Notes: generated by a model not told the origin, from the sequence alone. A DNA stretch of 64,000 nucleotides from Micromonospora vinacea (GCF_015751785.1 NZ_JADOTY010000001.1:4774001-4838000), one strand, 5' to 3'; positions 16,818 through 26,226 are shown, counted from the stretch's first letter. Made by a program: numbers and translations.

Positions 16818-17282
16818 TCAGGCGACGGCCAGGCGAAAGACCTGCCGGGAACCGCCCTCCGGACCGGGATCGACGGCCTCGGCAGGGGTGAAACCAAGGC
16901 GTTCGTAGAAGGCACGCGCACCGCTGACGCAGGCGCCCGGGTGATCGGCACCGAAGGTGACCACTTCGACGGAACCTAAGCCGGGTACAAACCTGCGCAT
17001 CGCCGCTGTCATCAGTGCACGACCAACACCCTTTCCCCGTGACTGCTCAGCAACGACAAGCCAGTGGACGTGGTGGGTCGGAACCTTCGCCGTGAACAAC
17101 AACCCACCCAGGAGATCGGACCCGGAGGAGACAGCAACGATCGCTGTGGACCGACGAATGTGCTTGCGCACCGCGTCATGGAAGCCACGATCCTCGACCA
17201 TTGGGCCGAACCAGCACTCGACCTCGGCCGCCAGACCAAGGAAGCCGTTGAAGTCCCGCTCTTCGGCAAGTCTGACGATCAC
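16818..17282 (-). CDS. GNAT-family N-acetyltransferase
   Basis: This 154-residue protein has the GNAT acetyl-CoA-binding core: a strand HVHWLVVAEQSRGKGVGRALM with the (R/Q)xxGxG/A motif as RGKGVG, followed by the C-terminal ARAFYERLGFTP segment. It should acetylate an amine on an unknown small molecule or protein. The start is GTG 17282 with a poor ribosome site. It stands alone, convergent with the hypothetical gene (95-base gap). Confidence 0.85.
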   Translation of the reverse strand: MIVRLAEERDFNGFLGLAAEVECWFGPMVEDRGFHDAVRKHIRRSTAIVAVSSGSDLLGGLLFTAKVPTHHVHWLVVAEQSRGKGVGRALMTAAMRRFVPGLGSVEVVTFGADHPGACVSGARAFYERLGFTPAEAVDPGPEGGSRQVFRLAVA

Positions 17283-17397
17283 CCGGGCAGTCTGACAGCA
17301 ACACCATCGCGTCAGGTGGAGTAGTTGTCCATCAACCCCACGTCACCTCGTCGATCATGGAGTTGTGGTGGGCGATAAAAGCCCGCCTGCGTGCCGC

Positions 17398-17464
17398 GAT
17401 CTTGCACTTTCTGCCCCGACATAGGGACCATTCCACTCGTATCGGCAACCGAAACTGCAAGATC
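17398..17464. repeat. Intergenic inverted repeat around a GATCTTGCA core
   Basis: Arms of 14 bases (17398-17411 and 17451-17464) match at 13 positions and enclose about 39 bases. The core word GATCTTGCA/TGCAAGATC, with GC-rich flanks, recalls short dispersed intergenic repeats that I remember from Micromonosporaceae genomes. I cannot confirm copy number from one window. It could fold as a long-range hairpin in RNA. Confidence 0.55.
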
Positions 17465-17527
<63 letters not shown>

Positions 17528-17632
17528 TGCGGTCGACGCCGTCGTAGAGCTGTCCGGAGCGCAGCGGGGGGAGGTGCTGCGGCGGGAGAGGTACGGACGG
17601 CGTGACCGCGCTCCGCGCGGTGGTCCACCTGC

Positions 17633-18436
17633 TCAGCTCGGTAGGCGGCCCCGCGTGGAGACGAAGTGGTACGACATGACGGCGAACCCGGGGTCGCGGA
17701 GCAGCAGCCGGAAGGCGTTCAGTTGCTGGGGCGACAGCCCGGCGGCCAGCAGGTCCGGTTCCAACTGGCGGGAGTTGGTCTCGTAGAGCGATGTTCCGGT
17801 CGTCCCGCCGGCCCAGCTCTGCGAGTGGGTGATGGTGTCCAGGTCGGTCAGACCGGCGAGGGCCATCTCGGTGTGCACGTCCTGCGCCCAGCCCAGGTCG
17901 GCGCCGTGGTCCTCCAGGACACCCATCATGGCGTCCATGACCTGCGCGAAGAGCTTCGCGGCGTCGTCGGTCGGCGCGGTCAACACCCGCTGTGGCGCGG
18001 TGCAGTCGAACTCCTCGACGACCAGCCACCCGCCTGGTGCCAGCGCGCCGGTGAGGGTACGCAGGACCCGTCGTCGATCGGGGAGGTGCAGCAGGACCAG
18101 CCGGGCGTGGATCAGGTCGAACGCGTCCCCGGGTGGCGGTTCGGTGCGCACGTCGTGCTGGCGTACGTGCAGGTTGCCCTCGGCCACCAGGTGTGTGGGG
18201 TCGATGTCGGTGGCTAGCACCTGACCGTCGTCGCCGACCGCGCGGGCCATCCGCCGGGCCATCGAGCCGCCACCGGCCCCGACCTCCCAGCAGCTCGTGC
18301 CCGGTCGCAGCACCGGGCCGGCCAGCCGACGCGTGGTGATCGGATCCAGGAAGGACTCCAGCGCGTGCATCTGGGGAACGGCGTCCGGTGCGCCGTTGTC
18401 GAACGTGTACGTGTCATCGCTCGTCGCGGTTGCCAT
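17633..18436 (-). CDS. Class I SAM-dependent methyltransferase
   Basis: This 267-residue protein has motif I CWEVGAGGGSMARRMA, the acidic residue in LATDIDPTHL, FDLIHARLVLLHLPDR and LAPGGWLVVEEFDC. It belongs to the ubiquinone/menaquinone-type cluster, often linked to secondary metabolism. An AGAGG ribosome site precedes ATG 18436. It lies 32 bases after the livF stop on the same strand, so it is probably the last gene of the transporter transcript. A link between methylation and the transported ligand is possible but not shown. Confidence 0.87.
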   Translation of the reverse strand: MATATSDDTYTFDNGAPDAVPQMHALESFLDPITTRRLAGPVLRPGTSCWEVGAGGGSMARRMARAVGDDGQVLATDIDPTHLVAEGNLHVRQHDVRTEPPPGDAFDLIHARLVLLHLPDRRRVLRTLTGALAPGGWLVVEEFDCTAPQRVLTAPTDDAAKLFAQVMDAMMGVLEDHGADLGWAQDVHTEMALAGLTDLDTITHSQSWAGGTTGTSLYETNSRQLEPDLLAAGLSPQQLNAFRLLLRDPGFAVMSYHFVSTRGRLPS

Positions 18437-18468
18437 CGGTGTCTACCTCTCCGAGAAGGGTCGGGTGA

Positions 18469-19239
18469 CTACGGGGTGTCGGCCCAGAGCCGAGGGGTCG
18501 GTCGGTTGGGCGGGGGCGGCACGGCGGCGGCGACGCTCAGCATCGCCGCCAGTGGGGCCGGATCACGGCGGGCCTCCGCGGTCGGTCGGTCGTAGACCAC
18601 CCGGCCGTACTCCAGCACCGCCACCCGGTCGGCGACCTCGATGGCGTGCTGGAGTTGCTGCTCCACGAGCAGCACGGTCAGGCCGTCGGCGGCGAGACCG
18701 TTGACGAGTTCGCGGACCCGCGCCGCCAGGTCGGGCGAGAGGCCCTCACACGGTTCGTCGAGCAGCAGCACCCGGGGTTGGCCGAGCAGGGCACGGGCTA
18801 TCGCCAGCATCTGCTGCTCCCCGCCGGAGAGTTCGCAGCCGCGGTGTCGCAGTCGCACCGCCAGCCTCGGCAGCAGTTCCAGGGTGCGGGCGACGGTCCA
18901 GCCCTCACCGCCGGAGGTGCGGGCCCGCCACGGCGCGGCGGCCAGGTGCAGGTGCTCGGCCACTGTCAGCCGGGAGAAGACCCGTCGGCCCTGCGGGACG
19001 AGACCGACGCCGGACTGGGCGATGCGATGCGGTTGCCGGCCGGCGACGTGCACGCCGCCGATCTCGATGCGACCGCTGGACGCCCGGACCAGCCCGGCGA
19101 TGGTGTGCACGAGCGTGCTCTTGCCCGCACCGTTTCGGCCCACCACTGCCTGGATGCTGCCGGGACGTACCCGAAGGTTGACCTCGTGCAGGACGATTCC
19201 CCCGGCGTAGCCGGCGCAGAGACGATCCACTGTGAGCAT
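18469..19239 (-). CDS. Branched-chain amino acid-type ABC transporter ATPase (LivF-like)
   Basis: This 256-residue ATPase has Walker A GRNGAGKST, the LivF-typical GLVPQGRRVFSRLTVAEHL Q-loop, signature ELSGGEQQMLAIARAL and Walker B VLLLDEPCEGLSPDLA. The last 35 residues are a proline-rich tail. ATG 19239 overlaps the livG stop by one base. With LivG it energises the LivHM channel. The family carries branched-chain amino acids, urea or amides, so the substrate is open. Confidence 0.9.
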   Translation of the reverse strand: MLTVDRLCAGYAGGIVLHEVNLRVRPGSIQAVVGRNGAGKSTLVHTIAGLVRASSGRIEIGGVHVAGRQPHRIAQSGVGLVPQGRRVFSRLTVAEHLHLAAAPWRARTSGGEGWTVARTLELLPRLAVRLRHRGCELSGGEQQMLAIARALLGQPRVLLLDEPCEGLSPDLAARVRELVNGLAADGLTVLLVEQQLQHAIEVADRVAVLEYGRVVYDRPTAEARRDPAPLAAMLSVAAAVPPPPNRPTPRLWADTP

Positions 19240-19982
19240 CAGGCCACCCCGTCGGCGTAGGCCTGCCGCACCAGCGGCGAGGTTCGGATCTCGTCCGGTG
19301 TGCCAGCGGCCAGTGTCTGACCGTCGCGCAGCACCGTGACCGTGTCGGAGAGGGCGTACACCAGGTCCAGTCGATGTTCGACAAGCAACACGGCGACGGC
19401 CCGGGGCAGCGCCTGGAGCAGCTCGACCAGCCGGCCGACCTCGATGGCGGACAACCCGGCCGCCGGTTCGTCGAGGAGCAGCAGGCGGGGGCGACCCGCC
19501 AGGGCCATCGCGATCTCCAACTGGCGTCGTTGCCCGTGCGCGAGGTGCCCGGCGGGCACCGCCGCGACGGCGGTGAGCCCCATCTGGTCCAGCAGTGGAC
19601 CGGCCAGGTGCTGCGCGGCGCGCCGGCGTCCGCCCGGCCACCACGGGCGGCGTGGGATGACCCGTGGCAGCGCGGCCACCACGACGTTCTCCGTCGCGGT
19701 GAGGGTCGGAAAGACCGCAGGTCGTTGGTGGATGCGGTTGATGCCCCGCCGCGCCCGGGCCGCCGGGGCGAGCCGACCGATGTCCCGTCCGTCGAACCGC
19801 ACGGTGCCGCGCTGCGGTTTCGTGGACCCGCCGAGCACGTTGAGCAGTGTCGTCTTGCCGGCCCCGTTCGGGCCGATCAGCGCGTGCCGCTGACCGTCGT
19901 GGATGCACAGGTTCACGCCGTCGAGCGCGGCGAGCGAGCCGTACCGCACGCTGACCTCCTGGGCGTCGAGCAGACCGGTCAT
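19239..19982 (-). CDS. Branched-chain amino acid-type ABC transporter ATPase (LivG-like)
   Basis: This 247-residue ATPase has Walker A GPNGAGKTT, the LivG-type GINRIHQRPAVFPTLTATENV segment, an AHGQRRQLEIAMAL signature (AHGQ in place of the canonical LSGGQ) and Walker B LLLLDEPAAGLSAIE. Both neighbours overlap it (ATGA with livM, one base with livF), so the cassette is translationally coupled. The AHGQ signature is common in LivG proteins. It is cytoplasmic and bound to the permease. Confidence 0.9.
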   Translation of the reverse strand: MTGLLDAQEVSVRYGSLAALDGVNLCIHDGQRHALIGPNGAGKTTLLNVLGGSTKPQRGTVRFDGRDIGRLAPAARARRGINRIHQRPAVFPTLTATENVVVAALPRVIPRRPWWPGGRRRAAQHLAGPLLDQMGLTAVAAVPAGHLAHGQRRQLEIAMALAGRPRLLLLDEPAAGLSAIEVGRLVELLQALPRAVAVLLVEHRLDLVYALSDTVTVLRDGQTLAAGTPDEIRTSPLVRQAYADGVA

Positions 19983-20998
19983 CGGCGCAGCTCCCCGACC
20001 GTGGCCTGCTCCTGAATGGCGGGCGGGTCCGGCTGGTGGTCCGGGGCGCCCGACGGGCGCACCCTGCCCCGGGCCCGGTTGACTCCGGTGGGCAGCAGGT
20101 AGACCGTCGCCACGAACAGCGCGCCCAGCACCAGTGGCGCGTGGCCGGGCAGCACCCCGAACAGCCAGTCGCGGACGGCGATGACCAGCGCCGCGCCCAC
20201 CAGGGCACCGCCGATCGAAGCGGTGCCACCGATGACGACGCCGAGCAGCAGCAGCGCGGACGTGTCGAAGCCGAAATCGGCGGGGGAGATGTACTGCTGG
20301 GCGACGACCAGGAGCGAGCCGGCGGCACCGGCTATCGCCCCGGCGGCGATGTGCGCGCCGGACAGGTGCACCGCCACCCGGTGGCCACTGGCCCGCAGCC
20401 GCGTCTCGTCGTCGCGGCCGGCCCGCAGCACCAGCCCGGCCCGGGTACGCAGCAGCACCAGCACCGCGCCGACAAGCGTGGCCACCACGACCAGGGCGTA
20501 CAGGTACCGGGCCTGGTCGCTGGCCAGCGCCGGGAGCCCCCAGAACGGGCGGACCGCGGGGATGCCGGCCAGCCCGTCCGTGCCACCGGTCACCGATCGC
20601 CACCGTCCGAGGACGACGACGACGAGTTCGCCGATGGCCAGGGTGATCATCAGGACGATCACCCCTCGGGCGTGCACGACGAGCGGCACGGTGAGCGCGG
20701 CCAGCAGTGCCCCGGCGGCCGCCGCGACGGCGAGCTGCACCACGCCGACGTCGGAGACCCGGCTGCCGATTACGGCGCAGGCGTAGGCGCCCGCCGCGTA
20801 CGGTGCGGTCTGCCCGAGGGTGGGCATGCCGGCGACGCCGGTGAGCAGCGCCACGCTCACCCCGACCAGGGCCAGCGCCAGCGTCCGGGCGAGGATCGCC
20901 GTGGTGTAGTCGTCGACAACCCAGGGCGCCACGACCAGGCCGACCAGGACGAGCGCCGCGATGCCACCCCGCGCCCGCCGGATCACCTCGCCCCTCAT
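19979..20998 (-). CDS. Branched-chain amino acid-type ABC permease (LivM-like)
   Basis: This 339-residue membrane protein has eight or more hydrophobic segments. The LivM landmarks are MPTLGQTAPYAAGAY, LAIGELVVVVLGRW, GGTDGLAGIP and VVIGGTASIGGALVGA. It starts at ATG 20998, overlapping the livH stop by four bases. The C-terminal 30 residues are hydrophilic. With LivH it forms the transport channel. Confidence 0.9.
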   Translation of the reverse strand: MRGEVIRRARGGIAALVLVGLVVAPWVVDDYTTAILARTLALALVGVSVALLTGVAGMPTLGQTAPYAAGAYACAVIGSRVSDVGVVQLAVAAAAGALLAALTVPLVVHARGVIVLMITLAIGELVVVVLGRWRSVTGGTDGLAGIPAVRPFWGLPALASDQARYLYALVVVATLVGAVLVLLRTRAGLVLRAGRDDETRLRASGHRVAVHLSGAHIAAGAIAGAAGSLLVVAQQYISPADFGFDTSALLLLGVVIGGTASIGGALVGAALVIAVRDWLFGVLPGHAPLVLGALFVATVYLLPTGVNRARGRVRPSGAPDHQPDPPAIQEQATVGELRR

Positions 20999-21870
20999 GC
21001 CGCCCTCCACCTGCCGGTCAGGCCACGCGCCCGCACGGCCAGCACGGCCGCCATGGCGGCGAACAGCAGAAACGGCGCGGCGGACGGCAGCAGCGCCACT
21101 CCCAACGTCTGGATCTCGCCGATCGCGAGCGCGGCCAGCAGGGTGCCCGCCATCGACCCGAGACCACCGAGAACGACCACCACCAGGGAGAGCAGCAGCA
21201 CCGTGTCGGCGGTGCCCGTGCCGGGGCCGATGATGGGCGCCCCCAGGACACCGGCCGCACCGGCCAGCGCGCCGGCGGCGGCGAGCACACCGGCCCGGAT
21301 CCATGCCGGACTCACGCCCAGACAGGCGACCATCTCCGGGTCGTCGACGGCCGCCCGGACCAGCATCCCGGCCCTGGTGCGTCGCACCACCAGATAGAGG
21401 GCGGCGGCGAGCACCGCCGCGACGACGATGAACACCAACCGGTACGCGGCGTAGCGGTGACCGGCGACCATCACCGACCCCTCCAGGGCTGCTGGCACCT
21501 GGACCTGCGGGTTGTCTGGCCCGAAGCCGGCGACGAGCAGGCTGCCGCCGGCCAGTGCCACCCCGAACGTCAGCAGCGCCTGACTCAGGTGGTTGCCGGC
21601 GGCGACCGGTGTGAGCAGGCCGGCCAGGAGCACCCCGACCGCTGCGGCGGCCAGCACACCGACGGCGAGGGCCAACGCCAGGCTCGCCCAGCCGCCGTCG
21701 AGCAGCGCCGCCGCGGTGTACCCGCCGATCGCGTAGAGCAGGCCGTGCGCCAGGTTGAGGATGTTGGCGACGCCGAAACAGAAGACCAGGCCCGACGCGG
21801 CGACGAACACCAGCAGCCCGTAGGCGACTCCGTCCAACGCCGGGATCAGGTACGGGTCGATCCGGTTCAT
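20995..21870 (-). CDS. Branched-chain amino acid-type ABC permease (LivH-like)
   Basis: This 291-residue membrane protein carries the LivH signatures GVANILNLAHGLLYAIGGYTAA and VLGGLGSMAGTLLAALAIGEIQTLG, plus the coupling-helix region VRRTRAGMLVRAAVDDPEMVACLGV. ATG 21870 lies 17 bases after the binding-protein stop. It forms the channel with LivM. Confidence 0.9.
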   Translation of the reverse strand: MNRIDPYLIPALDGVAYGLLVFVAASGLVFCFGVANILNLAHGLLYAIGGYTAAALLDGGWASLALALAVGVLAAAAVGVLLAGLLTPVAAGNHLSQALLTFGVALAGGSLLVAGFGPDNPQVQVPAALEGSVMVAGHRYAAYRLVFIVVAAVLAAALYLVVRRTRAGMLVRAAVDDPEMVACLGVSPAWIRAGVLAAAGALAGAAGVLGAPIIGPGTGTADTVLLLSLVVVVLGGLGSMAGTLLAALAIGEIQTLGVALLPSAAPFLLFAAMAAVLAVRARGLTGRWRAA

Positions 21871-21887
21871 GCCGGCCGCCACCGCTG

Positions 21888-23081
21888 TCACCGGCCGACG
21901 GTCGCGAGGTCGCCCACGACGGTGTTGGACAGCGCCCGGCCGTCCTGGCGGACCTGCCGCAGGTACCACTTCTGCACCGGGGAGTGCGTGGCGGTGGAGA
22001 ACTGCCAGGTGCCGCGCGGGCTGGCGATCTGGCCGAGTTGGCCGATGGCCGTGTTGATCGCCTCGGGGGTCGGGTTGCTTCCGGCGGCGCCGATCGCCCG
22101 GTCCAGCACCGCAGCCGCGTCGTACGAGGCGAGCGCGTAGGTCGTCGGCGAACCGTCGTGCTTCGCCTTCCACGCGGCCACGAAGGCGCGGTTCTCCGCG
22201 TTGTCGAGGTCGGACGAGTAGTTGAGCACCGAGTAGATGTCCCGGGCCGCCTCGCCCTGCGCGTTGAGCACGCCGCCCTCGGTGAGGAAGCCGGCCGCGT
22301 ACAGCGGGATGTCCTTGATCTCGGACTGCGCGTACTGCTTGACGAAGTCGACGGCGGCGCTGCCGGCGTAGAAGGTGTAGACGGCCGCCGCGCCGGAGGC
22401 CTTGATGCGGGCGAAGTACGGGAGGAAGTTCGTGGTGGCCGGGAACGGCGTGAAGGTCGTCTTGCCGTCGGCGTTCGCGAGCTTCCCGCCGATCTTCCCG
22501 AACGCGTCGGTGAAACCGCGCAGCTCGTCCCATCCGCCCTGGTAGTCCGGGCCGATCGCGTACACGGAGCCCTTCACGTTGTCGCGGACGTGCTGGGCGA
22601 TCGCCGCCCCGGGCTCGTCGGAGAGGTACGAGGTGTGCCAGACCCGGGAGACGTCCTTGAGCTCCGGCCGGCCGTTGGAGCCGACCAGTGGCACCTTGGT
22701 CTCGTTGAGCACCGGGGTGACGCCGGCGACCGAGCCACCACCGACGATGCCGGTGAGCGCGGACACCCGGTCCTGCTTGAGCAGCTTGGTCGCCGCCGGG
22801 ACCGCGGTCTGGGCGCCGTTGCCCTCGTCGGCGACGATCAGGTCGACCTGCCGGCCGCCCAACTTGCCGTCGTGGGTGTCCAGGTAGAGCTGGAAGCCGT
22901 CGCGGATCTCCGTACCGACCGCCTGGTACGTCCCGGACAGCGACGCCAGCAGGCCGATCTTTATCGAGCCGCCGGCGCTGGTGCCCGGAGCGTCGTCGCC
23001 GCAGGCCGTGCTGGTGGTCAGCACGGCCGCGAGCAGCGCGGCGGTGAGGGCACGGCTTCGCCAAGGCGTGGTGAGGGGCAT
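21888..23081 (-). CDS. Branched-chain amino acid/amide-type ABC substrate-binding lipoprotein (LivK-like)
   Basis: This 397-residue type I periplasmic-binding protein has a lipoprotein signal ending in STAC (Cys near residue 27). The mature protein begins with the family hallmark IKIGLLASLSGTYQAVGTEIRDGFQLYLD. Later landmarks are GIVGGGSVAGVTPVLNETKVPLVGSNG and TYALASYDAAAVLDRAI. It captures the ligand outside the membrane. It follows the Roadblock gene by 53 bases on the same strand, placing a signalling pair directly upstream of a complete transporter. Relatives bind branched-chain amino acids, urea or short amides. The ligand here is unknown. Confidence 0.9.
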   Translation of the reverse strand: MPLTTPWRSRALTAALLAAVLTTSTACGDDAPGTSAGGSIKIGLLASLSGTYQAVGTEIRDGFQLYLDTHDGKLGGRQVDLIVADEGNGAQTAVPAATKLLKQDRVSALTGIVGGGSVAGVTPVLNETKVPLVGSNGRPELKDVSRVWHTSYLSDEPGAAIAQHVRDNVKGSVYAIGPDYQGGWDELRGFTDAFGKIGGKLANADGKTTFTPFPATTNFLPYFARIKASGAAAVYTFYAGSAAVDFVKQYAQSEIKDIPLYAAGFLTEGGVLNAQGEAARDIYSVLNYSSDLDNAENRAFVAAWKAKHDGSPTTYALASYDAAAVLDRAIGAAGSNPTPEAINTAIGQLGQIASPRGTWQFSTATHSPVQKWYLRQVRQDGRALSNTVVGDLATVGR

Positions 23082-23134
23082 GTCTGACTCCAGAGGAAGG
23101 GGAAGGGGTGTCCGGCGTGGGGGCGCCGGGGTGG

Positions 23135-23539
23135 TCAGCGGCTGCGGGCGAGCGCCGCTCGGGCAGCGGGGGTCAGCGCGTCCCCGATCCGGTTGGCCAG
23201 CTCGGTCATCTCGTAGGAGACCTTGCCCACGTCGCACTCGGGCGCGGCGAGTACCAGCAGCGAGGCGCCGTCGTTGAAGGCCATCGAGAACATGAAACCG
23301 CCCTCGAGCTGCGTGACGTTGGAGATCACTGCGCCGGCGTCGAAGAAGGCCGCCGCACCCCGCAGCAGGCTGACCAGCCCGCTACCCGTGGCGGCCAACT
23401 GGTCGGCCCGGTCCGGTGGCAGGTCGCGGGTGGCGGCCACCATCAGGCCGTCGCTGGAAATGGCGATGGCGTGGCTGACCTCGGTTGCGCGCGCGGCGAA
23501 GTTGTCCAGCAGCCAGCCGAGATCCTGTTGGTCGGTCAC
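23135..23539 (-). CDS. Roadblock/LC7 domain protein (conservon CvnB-like)
   Basis: This 134-residue protein is a single Roadblock/LC7 domain of the type found in actinobacterial conservons: LGWLLDNFAARATEVSHAIAISSDGLMVA at the N terminus, then GAVISNVTQLEGGFMFSM. In conservons this protein works with a NIT-type kinase (CvnA), a DUF742 protein (CvnC) and a Ras-like GTPase (CvnD). Here the kinase gene precedes it by 16 bases, but the other two partners are missing and a transporter follows. GTG 23539 is preceded by a good AGGAGAG ribosome site. It is cytosolic. Confidence 0.9.
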   Translation of the reverse strand: MTDQQDLGWLLDNFAARATEVSHAIAISSDGLMVAATRDLPPDRADQLAATGSGLVSLLRGAAAFFDAGAVISNVTQLEGGFMFSMAFNDGASLLVLAAPECDVGKVSYEMTELANRIGDALTPAARAALARSR

Positions 23540-23555
23540 GTGCTCTCCTGTCGCG

Positions 23556-26048
23556 TCATTTGTTGCCGAGGTTGATCGGGGTGCGCCGTCGGTTCGCCAC
23601 ACCCCGCGCGTACGCGGCCATCGCCGTCGCCACCTGCGCCGGGTCGCGGTACTCGGACCGTTGCTGCTGCTGGGGCACTGTCACACCGCCGGGCACGAGG
23701 TGCCGTTGCGGCTGCCGTTTGGGCAGGCCGGAGTTGGTGGTCGTGGTGACCTCGGGGGTGTGCGCCTGGGCGGCCGTACGCCAGGCGTCGTCGGCGGGGC
23801 TGGACCACTCCTGGCCGTTGTGGCCGTTGTGGCCGTTCTGGCCGTTGTGGCTGTCGACGACGTCGCTCTGGAACCAGTGGTTGACCTGTTCGAAGATGAG
23901 GAGCTCCTCGGTGGGCGCGTCACCCCGGTCCGGGGGTGGGGGAGCCGGTCGGAAGACCGGTGCCGCCGGCAGGGTCCGTTCGGCCGCGAGGCGTCCGGCG
24001 GTGGGTTCGGGGCGCGGCTGGTACGGCGGCGGAGGGCTGCCCGTGCGCGCTGCCCGCCGCGACAGCCGGCCGGGTGCGAGCAGGTACTCCTCCGGTGGCA
24101 GGGACCGGATGATCGCCGCGGGCAGTGTCGCCTCGGCGAGGATGCCGCGTCGGGGGCCGCGTCGCAGTTGGACGGTGGCGCCCAGCCGGGCCGCGAGCTG
24201 GCCCACGACGACCAGCCCCATCGCCCGTACGGCGGCCACGTCGATCGCCGGCGGGTGGGCCAGCAGCTCGTTGAGTTGCTGCATCCGCTGCCCGGACAGC
24301 CCCACACCCTCGTCGCTGATCTGGACGATGACGCGGTCACCCAGGCTGCGGCCGCTCACCCAGGTCTCGCTGCCCGGCGGTGAGTACGTGGTGGCGTTGT
24401 CCATGAGTTCGGCGAGCAGGTGCACGACCTCGTCGACGGTCTTGGCGGCCACTGCGACATCCCCGTCGATCATGCCGAGCCGGACTCGCGCGTAGTGCTC
24501 GATCTGCGACAGCGCCGCCTGGAGCACCTGTTGCAGCGGAACGTCGCGCTGGCGTACGCGACCCACGCCGACGCCGCCGAGCACCAGCAGGCTGGCGTTG
24601 ATCCGGCCCATCCGGGTCGCCAGGTTGTCCAGCGTGTACAGCTGGTCGAGCCGGTCGGGGTCGGTCTCGTCCCGCTCGACCAGGTCGACCTGGGCCAGGA
24701 CGGCGTCGACCAGTCGCTGTTCGCGGCGGCTCAGGTGGATGAAGATGTCGGCGGTGTTGGCGCGCATGACGGCCTGTTCGGCGGCGGTCCGCACGGCGGC
24801 CTGGTGCACGGCGCTGAACGCCTGGCCCAGTTCGCCGATCTCGTCGTCGCTGGACGGTTCGAGGGCGGCACTGGACTGCTGCCGGGCCAGCTTCTGGGGG
24901 TCGACGGTGGCGCTGCCGGGCTGTTGCAGCTGGGCCACCACGGCGGGGAGTTGCTCGAAGGCCACGGCGTTGGCCGCGTCCCGTAGCCGGCGCAGCCGCC
25001 GGGTGATCTGCCGCGCGACGGCCCAGGTCACCAACGCGGTCAGGATCAGGGCCAGGAGGACGGCGGCGGCCTCGGCCACGGCCCGGCGGCGCTGGTCGGC
25101 GTGCGCGGCCCGAACGTCGTCGCGGACCGCGCCGTCGACCCGGGCGCGCAGGTCGGCCAGGCGGGCGGCGCGCGTCTGGGTGGTGGACACCCAGGCGCCG
25201 GTCTCCAGTTGCAGCTGCGACCCCGGCTGGGCCCGGGACACCTCGTCCTGCATCCGTTGCAGGGTGAGCGCCTCCTTGCCGGTGCCGGCCTGCTCCCACC
25301 AGACGCTCCACTCCGGTGGGGCCAGGGCCAGGAACGACAGGCTCGACTCGGTGTAGCTGGTGCGGGCCGCGGTGATGTCCTGCTGCATGGCCGGGGTCAG
25401 CTCTCCGCCCGCGACGGCGCGCAGCACGGCCACCTGCTGCTGACCGATGGCCTCGGCCGTCTTCGACAGCGCCGCCGAGGCCCGGATCCCGTCGGCGAGC
25501 TGGGCGTCCACCACGCCGTGTGAAACGGTCTCCCGGACGTTGATGAGGTCGGCTATCGCGATGCGGTAACTGAAGGTCATCGCCGACACCGATGCGTGCG
25601 TGGCGGTGCGCACCTGGGTGCGCAGCGGGGCGAGGCCGTCCAGCGCCGCGTCGATGCGCCGCAGCAGAGCCGCGTTGGTGCCGTTGTCGGTGGGCAGCCG
25701 GTCACGCTGCCCGCGGTAGCGGGCGACGGCGTCATCGGTGGCGGCCATCTCCGCGCTGAAGGCGTCCTGCTGCTCCGGGCGGGCATAGGTGAGCAGGTCG
25801 GCGGCGGCGATGCGTTCGCGTTGCAGCCGGTAGGCCAGGTCGCCGGCCTCGGCACCGACCTGCGCCAGGGTCCGCAGGTCGCTGGCACGGGCTGCCTGGC
25901 GTGCGCTCTCGGTCAGCGCGAGACCGGCGAAGCCGATCACGGCGACGAGCGGGGCCGCGACGATGAGGCGCATCCGGCCGGCGATCTTCCAACCGCGTCG
26001 GCGGGTCGGGTAGGGTCTGGCCGCGTGGGACCGGGTGCTCGACGCCAA
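23556..26048 (-). CDS. NIT-domain sensor histidine kinase-like protein (conservon CvnA-like)
   Basis: This 830-residue membrane protein has one transmembrane segment near residues 26-46, an extracytoplasmic nitrate/nitrite-sensing NIT domain to about 330 and a second membrane segment (AAAVLLALILTALVTWAVA). A HAMP-like linker and an HATPase domain follow, with N-box ELMDNATTYSPP, G1 DEGVGLSG and G2 GLVVVGQLAARLG. The proline-rich tail contains NGQNGHNGHNGQ. The dimerisation helix reads LDNLATRMGRINASLLVL. In relatives I recall, the residue after LD is histidine (LDHLATR), so the phosphoacceptor may be absent. The start is TTG 26048, with GGGAG about eight bases upstream. Probable partner: the Roadblock protein next door. 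Confidence 0.88.
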   Translation of the reverse strand: MASSTRSHAARPYPTRRRGWKIAGRMRLIVAAPLVAVIGFAGLALTESARQAARASDLRTLAQVGAEAGDLAYRLQRERIAAADLLTYARPEQQDAFSAEMAATDDAVARYRGQRDRLPTDNGTNAALLRRIDAALDGLAPLRTQVRTATHASVSAMTFSYRIAIADLINVRETVSHGVVDAQLADGIRASAALSKTAEAIGQQQVAVLRAVAGGELTPAMQQDITAARTSYTESSLSFLALAPPEWSVWWEQAGTGKEALTLQRMQDEVSRAQPGSQLQLETGAWVSTTQTRAARLADLRARVDGAVRDDVRAAHADQRRRAVAEAAAVLLALILTALVTWAVARQITRRLRRLRDAANAVAFEQLPAVVAQLQQPGSATVDPQKLARQQSSAALEPSSDDEIGELGQAFSAVHQAAVRTAAEQAVMRANTADIFIHLSRREQRLVDAVLAQVDLVERDETDPDRLDQLYTLDNLATRMGRINASLLVLGGVGVGRVRQRDVPLQQVLQAALSQIEHYARVRLGMIDGDVAVAAKTVDEVVHLLAELMDNATTYSPPGSETWVSGRSLGDRVIVQISDEGVGLSGQRMQQLNELLAHPPAIDVAAVRAMGLVVVGQLAARLGATVQLRRGPRRGILAEATLPAAIIRSLPPEEYLLAPGRLSRRAARTGSPPPPYQPRPEPTAGRLAAERTLPAAPVFRPAPPPPDRGDAPTEELLIFEQVNHWFQSDVVDSHNGQNGHNGHNGQEWSSPADDAWRTAAQAHTPEVTTTTNSGLPKRQPQRHLVPGGVTVPQQQQRSEYRDPAQVATAMAAYARGVANRRRTPINLGNK

Positions 26049-26226
26049 GATTGACTCCCACGACTCGTCGATGACGGTCTATACGCACGTTGCCGAATGC
26101 AAGTCCCATTCGGCCGGAAGCGGCGCTCCTAGACCAGACCTGGCCGTGGTACAAACTGCCCGTACCAGCATCTGTACCCAACGTCAGCGACCGGTGACGC
26201 CCCGAGGTCGTACCGGATTCGTCGCG

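Noticed and set aside
20036..21397. A long plus-strand open frame opposite livM and livH
   Set aside because: Composition is typical of antisense shadow frames, and both permeases on the minus strand are unmistakable.
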